Assembly: GCA_902629535.1 (NCBI GenBank)
Contig: CACORD010000001.1
Span: 101,928-161,308, forward strand
Reading direction: 5' to 3'
From: an uncultured Pelagibacteraceae bacterium
GTDB lineage: Bacteria; Pseudomonadota; Alphaproteobacteria; Pelagibacterales; Pelagibacteraceae
Length of the DNA stretch: 59,381 bases
Shown here: positions 53,378-59,381 of the stretch, piece after piece
Position numbering within the stretch: position 1 is the first letter of the stretch
Layout: the number at the start of each line of letters is the position of its first letter
Notes under the pieces: generated by a model
The model's input: the letters and a program-made list of their open reading frames with translations, nothing else
The model's database searches: none
What the model was told of the DNA's origin: nothing
Program-made: the position numbers and the translations under genes

Positions 53378-54034
53378 TTACCCTTTTTTATAGTTTTTAG
53401 CCTTATCTAAAACTTTTTTCATTTCTTCAAATGAAAGAATCTTAGGTTGGCCTAACTTTAGAGCAATAGTGTATTGATGACAAATATTTTCTATCTCTTG
53501 TGCAAGTTCAAATGCATCCTCTAAATTTTTTCCAAAAGCAACCTGACCGTGATTAGACATTAAGCAAGCACTTCTATTCTCTAGAGCTTTGATAACATTT
53601 TTAGATAACTCTTCTGTTCCAAAAGTAGCGTATTCTGCACATTTAATGTCATTTCCGCCTGCAAGAGCAATCATATAATGAAATGGTGGAATTGGTTTTC
53701 CATGTGAGGATACAGCTGTTGCGTGTGGAGAGTGAGCATGAACAATAGCCTGTGCTTCTTTTTTATTTAGATAAATATCTCGATGAAATCTCCATTCTGA
53801 TGATGGTTTGTTGCTTGAATCGTTTTCTTCTTCTTCTTCATTTAAACCCATAAAAACAATATCTTCAGGTTTTAGTGTTTCGTATTTTTTTCCTGAAGGA
53901 GTAATTAAGTATCCTTCTATATCATCCTCTATTCCTCTCAATGATAAATTACCTGACCTAAGAGGTGAAAGATTTGTAGAATTTAACTTTAATGAATATT
54001 CAATAATTTGATTTCTTTGATCTAAATTCTTCAT
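53378..54034 (-). CDS. Class II aldolase/adducin family protein, probable methylthioribulose-1-phosphate aldolase or dehydratase
   Basis: The 218-residue protein has GNLSLR near residue 28, the zinc-binding HAHSPHA near residue 99 and the later histidine in MSNHGQVAFG. It belongs to the fold shared by fuculose-phosphate aldolase, MtnB dehydratase and the Ald2 aldolase. Overlap with mtnA by four bases indicates that its substrate is 5-methylthioribulose 1-phosphate. No mtnC, mtnD, mtnK or mtnW is visible, so cleavage to dihydroxyacetone phosphate and methylthioacetaldehyde (the DHAP shunt) is the favoured reading. MtnB remains possible. Confidence 0.85.
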   Translation of the reverse strand: MKNLDQRNQIIEYSLKLNSTNLSPLRSGNLSLRGIEDDIEGYLITPSGKKYETLKPEDIVFMGLNEEEEENDSSNKPSSEWRFHRDIYLNKKEAQAIVHAHSPHATAVSSHGKPIPPFHYMIALAGGNDIKCAEYATFGTEELSKNVIKALENRSACLMSNHGQVAFGKNLEDAFELAQEIENICHQYTIALKLGQPKILSFEEMKKVLDKAKNYKKG

Positions 54035-55101
54035 TTAAATAGTTCTTTAAGTCCTTTTTCCGAAGCTTCACATACTCCTTTTTCAGTAATCAATCCCGTA
54101 ACATATTTTGCTGGAGTTACATCAAAAGCTAAATTCATAGCTTTACTTTTTTTTGGATAAATTTGAATTTTCTTTATATCTCCTTTTTCATCTAAACCTT
54201 CAACATAAGATAATTCATCTGAATTTCTCTCTTCGATTGGGATATCTTTATGATTTTTTATGTTCCAGTCAATTGTTGAACTTGGTAGTGCAACATAAAA
54301 AGGAATGTTGTTATCATGAGCTGCTAGTGCTTTAAGATAAGTTCCAACCTTATTACAAACATCTCCATTGGCTAGAGTTCTATCAGTTCCAACAATACAC
54401 ATATCAACTTCACCTCTTTGCATTAATATGCCACCTGTATTATCTGCAATGATTGTGTTCTTAATTCCTTCTTCATTTAATTCATAAGAAGTAAGATTTG
54501 CTCCTTGATTTCTTGGCCTAGTTTCATCTGCCCAAACATGAACGGGAATTCCTTTTTTGTGTGCATGATAGATTGGAGATGTTGCGGTCCCCCAATTTAT
54601 TGTTGCAAGCCATCCCGCATTACAATGAGTTAATATATTAACTGTATCTTTTTTTTTATTATAGATTTCTTCAATAATTTTTAGTCCATTTAAACCTATA
54701 TTTTCACAAAATTTCACATCCTCTTCACAAATACCTTTTGCTTCATTCAAGGCTATTTCTAAAATTTTATCGCTATTAACACCTGATAATTTATTCATCA
54801 TTCTATCAACAGCCCACTTTAAATTAATTGCCGTTGGTCTTGAACTAATTAAATCTTCTGCAGATTTCTTTAAAAATGATTGGTCATTATTTTCAATTAT
54901 AGCTAAAACCAATCCATAAGCTGCTGTAGCTCCTATTAAAGGTGCTCCTCTTACCTCCATAACCTTAATCGCATTTATTGAGTCCTTAACTGTTTTAAGG
55001 TCTTTAATGATAAATTGGTGTGGAAGTTTTGTTTGATCAATAATTTTTACAACATTATTTTCAAACCAAATAGTACGATATTCTTTTCCTTCTATTCTCA
55101 T
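54031..55101 (-). CDS. mtnA: 5-methylthioribose-1-phosphate isomerase
   Basis: The 356-residue protein has the eIF2B-like fold with MEVRGAPLIGATAAYG near residue 48, the catalytic cysteine in LTHCNAGWLAT, HVWADETRPRNQGANLT and the catalytic aspartate in GTDRTLANGDVCNKVGTY (18 residues). It converts MTR-1-phosphate to methylthioribulose 1-phosphate. It overlaps mtnP by one base and the aldolase gene by four. Confidence 0.96.
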   Translation of the reverse strand: MRIEGKEYRTIWFENNVVKIIDQTKLPHQFIIKDLKTVKDSINAIKVMEVRGAPLIGATAAYGLVLAIIENNDQSFLKKSAEDLISSRPTAINLKWAVDRMMNKLSGVNSDKILEIALNEAKGICEEDVKFCENIGLNGLKIIEEIYNKKKDTVNILTHCNAGWLATINWGTATSPIYHAHKKGIPVHVWADETRPRNQGANLTSYELNEEGIKNTIIADNTGGILMQRGEVDMCIVGTDRTLANGDVCNKVGTYLKALAAHDNNIPFYVALPSSTIDWNIKNHKDIPIEERNSDELSYVEGLDEKGDIKKIQIYPKKSKAMNLAFDVTPAKYVTGLITEKGVCEASEKGLKELFK

Positions 55102-55970
55102 TAATTTAAAACTCTACCAGCAACAGTTTTAAGTTTTTCTTTTGTCTTTTTTGTTCTTTTTTCAGGTGCTGTAATAATTGCAACATCTAAACAATTATTG
55201 GTTGGATCATTAGGATCAATATGATTTTCAAAGTTTTCTATTAAGTTTTTAATCATATTTTTTGCCTTAGCAGCATTACCTAATAAAACTTTTACTACTT
55301 GTTGAACATCAACGTTTTCATGATCAGGATGCCAACAATCATAGTCAGTGACCATTGATACAGATGCATATCTTATCTCTGCCTCTCTTGCTAATTTCGC
55401 CTCTGGCATATTAGTCATTCCGATTACATCTGCTTTCCAAGATCTATATAAATTTGATTCTGCTAATGTTGAAAATTGAGGACCTTCCATAACGACGTAT
55501 GTTCCATTTCTTTGATATTCAATTTTCTCTTTTTTTATCGCCTCTTCACATGCGTTCATCAAACCATTAGATGTGGGATGAGCCATAGAAACGTGAGCAA
55601 CAATTTCATCATCAAAAAATGTTTTCTCTCTGGCAAATGTCCTATCAATAAACTGATCAACAATAACAAATTTTCCTGGAGGCAAGTTCTCTTTTAATGA
55701 ACCGACAGCTGAAACAGATACAATGTCAGTGACACCTAATTGTTTTAAGGCATCAATATTTGCTCTAAAATTAATTTTTGATGGAGAAATAAAATGGCCT
55801 CTCCCATGTCGTGGTAAAAAATAAACCTCTTTATTATTATAATTAGTTTTTAAAATTTGGTCTGATGGTTTTCCCCAGGGGGTGTTTAAATCCAATAATT
55901 CTCTATTTTTGAACTCCTCAACATCATAAAGACCACTGCCACCAATAATTGCTAATTTATTCATTGTCAT
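55101..55970 (-). CDS. mtnP: S-methyl-5'-thioadenosine phosphorylase
   Basis: The 289-residue protein has the purine nucleoside phosphorylase fold of MTAP: IIGGSGLYDVEEF, the phosphate site FLPRHGRGH, NFRANIDALKQLGV, VVMEGPQFST and MTNMPEAKLAREAEI. It cleaves MTA, the by-product of the neighbouring aminopropyltransferase, to adenine and MTR-1-phosphate. It diverges from apt across 41 bases. Confidence 0.96.
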   Translation of the reverse strand: MTMNKLAIIGGSGLYDVEEFKNRELLDLNTPWGKPSDQILKTNYNNKEVYFLPRHGRGHFISPSKINFRANIDALKQLGVTDIVSVSAVGSLKENLPPGKFVIVDQFIDRTFAREKTFFDDEIVAHVSMAHPTSNGLMNACEEAIKKEKIEYQRNGTYVVMEGPQFSTLAESNLYRSWKADVIGMTNMPEAKLAREAEIRYASVSMVTDYDCWHPDHENVDVQQVVKVLLGNAAKAKNMIKNLIENFENHIDPNDPTNNCLDVAIITAPEKRTKKTKEKLKTVAGRVLN

Positions 55971-56011
55971 CTTATAAAATTAATTTATTTATGCATTTAT
56001 AATTTACTCTT

Positions 56012-56539
56012 ATGAATTTGAAAGACTTTATTAGATCTATCCCAGATTATCCAAAGAAAGGTATCTTATTTAGAGATATCACTACACTTATTAAAAATGA
56101 AAAAGCTTTTTCTGAAACAATTGATCTAATTATAGAGAGATCAAAAAAGTTAGAATTTAATAAAATTGCAGCAATTGAGTCTCGAGGATTTGTTTTTGCC
56201 TCAGCAGTTTCTTATATTTTGAAAAAACCATTTATAATGTTAAGAAAAAAAGATAAATTACCTGCTGATGTACACTCTGTTGATTTTGAGTTAGAATATG
56301 GGAAAGCTACCATCGAAGTTCACAAAGACTCAATAGGTGACGGTGATTCTATTTTAATCATTGATGATTTAATTGCGACTGGTGGTACTGCACATGCTGC
56401 AGCCAAACTCGTAGAAATTTCAAAAGGAAAAGTTGCTGGATTTATATTTGTAATAAATCTTTTTGATCTAAATGGTTCTGATAGTTTAATTAAAAAAGGA
56501 TACAGGGTAGAAAATTTAATTGAATTTCCTGGCCATTAA
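56012..56539 (+). CDS. apt: Adenine phosphoribosyltransferase
   Basis: The 175-residue protein starts with IRSIPDYPKKGILFRDITTL and has the PRPP-binding loop ILIIDDLIATGGTAHAA near residue 118. It converts adenine to AMP. Next to mtnP, it recovers the adenine released from MTA. Confidence 0.97.
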   Translation: MNLKDFIRSIPDYPKKGILFRDITTLIKNEKAFSETIDLIIERSKKLEFNKIAAIESRGFVFASAVSYILKKPFIMLRKKDKLPADVHSVDFELEYGKATIEVHKDSIGDGDSILIIDDLIATGGTAHAAAKLVEISKGKVAGFIFVINLFDLNGSDSLIKKGYRVENLIEFPGH

Positions 56540-56543
56540 ATTC

Positions 56544-57416
56544 TCAAAAGTTTGGCCTATAGTAAGAATTTTTGCCTATCATAGAACTTATTAATCCTAA
56601 TAATCTCATCTGATAAATTTTTCTCTTAAAAGTATTTAATGTAATTAAATAATAAAAAAATTTTACTTTTGCAGAAATCAAATTTCTAAAAACTTTAAAA
56701 AAAGCAACCAAATATCCGTAATGTTTTTTATTAAAATAAAATTTTGACCACATCCAATGCCAATTTCTTAAATATTCAACTTCGTTTCTATACTTTGGAT
56801 CTACAGCTTTTCCTCCTAAATGATTTATTTTTGATTTTGGTATGACATAAATGTCTTCATTTTTTTCTATTAATCTTTTACATAAGTCCTCATTTTCAAG
56901 ATATAAAAAAAAATTCTCATCAAAAAAATTGAAATCATTTATTTTTCTTAATTTTTTTAAATTTAAAAGCATTGCATATCCGTCAACACTATTTACTTTA
57001 AAGGGTATATCTGCATCAAAATTATGACCCTTTTTTAGTACGTAATTTGGAAATTCATATTTATTTGAAATTGGTGCAATAATTCCAAAATTATTAATTC
57101 CTTTTGATGCAATAAATATCTCATTCAAAGAATTACTTTCTAAAGTGACATCAGGATTCAATATCAGTACAAAATCTTTACTTGCATTTTTGATGCCTAA
57201 ATTATTTCCTCCACCCATCCCTAAATTTTCCTCAGATAAAATGCATTTAACATTTTTATATTTGGTCTCAATTTTTTTTTTTAATTGATGGTCTTTTGAA
57301 TTATCAACAACAAGTATTTCAATTTCACTGTTGATAGAATTAATACAATTTTCTATTACATGACCACTCTTATAACTTACTATGATCACTGAAAGATTTT
57401 GCCTAGTTATTGACAT
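56544..57416 (-). CDS. Glycosyltransferase family 2 protein (rhamnosyltransferase-like)
   Basis: The 290-residue GT-A enzyme has VIIVSYKSGHVIENCI, ILVVDNS, LSEENLGMGGGNNLGI and FVLILNPDV (the DxD-like metal site is NPDV), then FFLYLENEDLCKRL with the catalytic-base acidic pair. This pattern is typical of rhamnosyltransferases. The ATG at 57416 (MSITRQNL) is preferred over a TTG at 57467 that would abut the divergent rmlB. The neighbouring rml genes make the matching dTDP-rhamnose donor plausible. Confidence 0.9.
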   Translation of the reverse strand: MSITRQNLSVIIVSYKSGHVIENCINSINSEIEILVVDNSKDHQLKKKIETKYKNVKCILSEENLGMGGGNNLGIKNASKDFVLILNPDVTLESNSLNEIFIASKGINNFGIIAPISNKYEFPNYVLKKGHNFDADIPFKVNSVDGYAMLLNLKKLRKINDFNFFDENFFLYLENEDLCKRLIEKNEDIYVIPKSKINHLGGKAVDPKYRNEVEYLRNWHWMWSKFYFNKKHYGYLVAFFKVFRNLISAKVKFFYYLITLNTFKRKIYQMRLLGLISSMIGKNSYYRPNF

Positions 57417-57470
57417 AATATATATATACTCGACTATACTAAAATTTGTTTTTAATGTAAAAATCAAAAA

Positions 57471-58484
57471 ATGAAAAAAATCATTGTCACTGGTGGATTA
57501 GGATTTATCGGAAGTAATCTTATAGAGCTGTTGTTAAAAAAAAATTTTTATGTCATTAATATAGATAAAGGCACTTATTCTTCAAATTTATATAACACAA
57601 AAGATTTTAGAAAATCAAAAAAATATAAATATCTAAAGCTAGATATTTCAAATAAAAAGATAGGAAAAGTATTTGCAAAATATAAACCCTCGGGAATTTT
57701 TAATTTAGCAGCTGAAACTCATGTGGATAGGTCAATTGATAATCCTGGAAATTTTATTCAAAGTAATATTGTTGGTGTATATAATCTTCTCGAATATTTT
57801 AAAAAATTTTCAAAAAAATATAAGTCTAGATTAATTCATATTTCTACAGATGAAGTTTATGGTGATGTTTTAAATGGAAGATCTAATGAAAAATATCCTT
57901 ATCAGCCAAGTTCACCTTATGCTGCTAGCAAAGCTGCCTCAGACCATTTAGTAAGTTCATATATTAGAACTTATAATCTGCCTGCCATAGTTACAAATTG
58001 TTCAAATAATTATGGACCAAAACAACATCCAGAAAAATTAATTCCAAAACTTATATTTAATATTATGAATAATAGAGCTTTGCCAATTTATGGAAAAGGT
58101 AAAAACTCTAGAGAATGGATTTACGTTAAAGATCATTGTGAAGCATTAATTAAAGTTTTTCAAAAAGGAAAGCTCGGAGAATTTTATAATATTGGATCAA
58201 ATAAAAACCTAAATAACCTGCAAGTTACAAAAGAGCTTTTAAAAAATTCAAAAAAAATAATCAAACTAGGTAAGAAAGTAAAAATTAATTTTGTTAAAGA
58301 TCGTCCTGGTCATGATATTAGATATGCTCTCGACAGTAATAAAATTAAAAAAAAATTAAAATGGTATCCAAAAACAAAATTTTCAAAAGGTATAAAATTG
58401 ACTCTTAATTGGTATTTTGAAAATAAATCATATTATAAATCTCTTTCAAAAAAAGATATTTTAAATAGATTGGGTAATAAATGA
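57471..58484 (+). CDS. rmlB: dTDP-glucose 4,6-dehydratase
   Basis: The 337-residue short-chain dehydrogenase-fold protein has IIVTGGLGFIGSNLI, NLAAETHVDRSIDNP, STDEVYGDV with the catalytic TDE, and SPYAASKAASDHLV with the YxxxK pair, then TNCSNNYGPKQHPEKLIP. It catalyses the second step to dTDP-rhamnose or related sugars. A few substitutions make the protein lysine-rich. It overlaps rmlA by four bases (ATGA). Confidence 0.94.
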   Translation: MKKIIVTGGLGFIGSNLIELLLKKNFYVINIDKGTYSSNLYNTKDFRKSKKYKYLKLDISNKKIGKVFAKYKPSGIFNLAAETHVDRSIDNPGNFIQSNIVGVYNLLEYFKKFSKKYKSRLIHISTDEVYGDVLNGRSNEKYPYQPSSPYAASKAASDHLVSSYIRTYNLPAIVTNCSNNYGPKQHPEKLIPKLIFNIMNNRALPIYGKGKNSREWIYVKDHCEALIKVFQKGKLGEFYNIGSNKNLNNLQVTKELLKNSKKIIKLGKKVKINFVKDRPGHDIRYALDSNKIKKKLKWYPKTKFSKGIKLTLNWYFENKSYYKSLSKKDILNRLGNK

Positions 58485-59347
58485 TAAAAAAAGGAATTAT
58501 TTTAGCTGGGGGTAAAGGAACAAGGATGAGCCCTTTGACAAAGGCAGTTAATAAACAGTTATTACCAATTTATGATAAGCCGTTAATTTTTTACCCTTTA
58601 TCAATTTTAATGTTATCAAAAATAAAAGACGTACTTATAATTGTAAATAAAGGTCAGCTTAATCAATATAAAAAGATTTTACCAGATGGTAATAATTTAG
58701 GTATAAAAATTTCTTACCTTGAACAATCAAAACCTAGGGGGTTACCTGATGCTTTTGTAATAGGGGAAAAATTTATTGGCAAAGAAAATGTTGCAATGAT
58801 TCTTGGAGATAATTTTTTTTATGGTCAAAATTTATCAAAATTATTACTGACTAGTACCAAATTAAAAAAAGGTGCAAAAGTTATTTTACACAAAGTAATA
58901 AAACCCGAATTATTCGGAGTAGCAAAAGTTAACAAAAATCATAAAATTGTAAAAATTCAGGAAAAACCAAAAAAATTTTTTTCAGACCTTGCAATAACTG
59001 GTTTATATTTTTTTGATAATAAAGTTATAAAATATGCAAAAAAATTAAAACCATCAAAAAGAGGTGAAGTTGAAATAATAGACTTACTTAAAATCTACAA
59101 AATTAGAAATGAATTATCTGCAGACTTAATAGGAAGAGGTGGAGCATGGCTAGATACTGGTTCAATGGATGATTTTTACAAAACAAGTAATTTTGTCTCT
59201 GCTATTGAAAATCGACAAGGCCTTAAAATAGCTTGTTTAGAGGAAATAGCTTTCAATAATAAATGGATAACAAAAAAAAATATCAAACGATCGATTAAAT
59301 TTTACGGTAATTGTGATTATTCAAAGTATTTGTCTAAACTTTTATAA
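58481..59347 (+). CDS. rmlA: Glucose-1-phosphate thymidylyltransferase
   Basis: The 288-residue protein has GIILAGGKGTRMSPLTKAVNKQLLPIYDKP (in part: LAGGKGTRM and KQLLPIYDKP), ILGDNFFYG and GRGGAWLDTGSMDD, all of RmlA. It makes dTDP-glucose from glucose 1-phosphate. It is coupled to rmlB and directly followed by a probable rmlC start. Confidence 0.95.
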   Translation: MIKKGIILAGGKGTRMSPLTKAVNKQLLPIYDKPLIFYPLSILMLSKIKDVLIIVNKGQLNQYKKILPDGNNLGIKISYLEQSKPRGLPDAFVIGEKFIGKENVAMILGDNFFYGQNLSKLLLTSTKLKKGAKVILHKVIKPELFGVAKVNKNHKIVKIQEKPKKFFSDLAITGLYFFDNKVIKYAKKLKPSKRGEVEIIDLLKIYKIRNELSADLIGRGGAWLDTGSMDDFYKTSNFVSAIENRQGLKIACLEEIAFNNKWITKKNIKRSIKFYGNCDYSKYLSKLL

Positions 59348-59381
59348 ATGAAAATCCTTAAAACAAAATTTAAAAATTTAT
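59348..59381 (+). CDS. Start of a gene cut by the window end, probably dTDP-4-dehydrorhamnose 3,5-epimerase
   Basis: An ATG follows the rmlA stop with no gap, and the 11 readable residues are MKILKTKFKNL. Many RmlC proteins open with a similar basic, hydrophobic strand, and the rmlB-rmlA order favours rmlC next. The evidence is short and rests mostly on position. Confidence 0.5.
   Translation, partial: MKILKTKFKNL

Noticed and set aside
1..59381. CRISPR array, insertion sequence or complete prophage
   Set aside because: No regularly spaced repeats, transposase motifs, terminal inverted repeats or phage structural genes are seen in the window.

Overview
The window is a strongly AT-rich, extremely compact bacterial segment. 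Genes mostly abut or overlap by 1-20 bases, no gene-free stretch exceeds about 200 bases, and the largest gap is the 193-base leader before 34574. Base composition, gene content and gene order point to Pelagibacterales (SAR11, 'Candidatus Pelagibacter'-like). Features supporting this are a prpDBC methylcitrate operon, TRAP and polar amino acid ABC importers, class II DAHP synthase, a purBCSQL-bolA-grxD run, and tiny shared promoter gaps. The assignment is inferred from style and content, as no search could be run.

Layout. 1-6350 is an accessory block: the end of a possible phage CII-like regulator, two convergent copies of an unrecognised two-gene membrane cassette, a DUF805 protein, a PrsW-type membrane protease, a membrane protein with a PH-like domain, and a voltage-sensor potassium channel. 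It ends exactly at a truncated tRNA-Leu(UAA) gene (6351-6390, minus strand) that keeps only its 5' half, which suggests an integrated island. 6378-16763 is housekeeping: a GGCT-like protein and a CinA-like protein diverge from sfsA-map-purB-purC-purS-purQ-purL-bolA-grxD, which meets a methyltransferase, rpsD and trmJ. 16764-24394 (minus strand) holds cimA, cysS, nadE, class II DAHP synthase, glmS and a stand-alone acetyltransferase half of GlmU. 24465-28721 is gph followed by prpD-prpB-prpC for propionyl-CoA oxidation. 28722-31669 is nrdAB, divergent from a phosphomannomutase/phosphoglucomutase gene. 33283-34365 encodes a very long charged helix. 34574-39501 has a small DUF2061 protein, a TauE-like exporter, dusA and a complete DctP-DctQ-DctM TRAP importer. 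39596-47499 is mixed metabolism (CoA transferase, RNA polymerase omega, MFS carrier, hydroxyisobutyrate dehydrogenase-like enzyme, flavin-binding protein, beta- and gamma-type carbonic anhydrase-like proteins, thioredoxin-fold protein) followed by two glycosyltransferases. 47532-50034 is DUF6165, an M24-fold protein that has lost its metal ligands, and an FkbM methyltransferase. 50035-52274 is an amino-acid ABC importer without its ATPase. 52336-56539 is a polyamine and methylthioadenosine (MTA) salvage module. 56544 to the end begins a surface-sugar region (glycosyltransferase, rmlB, rmlA, start of probable rmlC).

How the genes cooperate. The SpeD-SpeE fusion makes an aminopropylated polyamine and releases MTA. 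MtnP splits MTA, Apt recovers the adenine, MtnA isomerises the sugar phosphate and a class II aldolase-family protein acts on the product. The absence of other mtn genes here suits a short dihydroxyacetone-phosphate shunt. The purine genes form one translationally coupled operon.

Most novel are the duplicated two-gene membrane cassette with its island partners beside a broken tRNA gene, the SpeD-SpeE fusion with an altered active-site loop, the metal-less M24 protein, and hairpins whose T-tract touches the next start codon.
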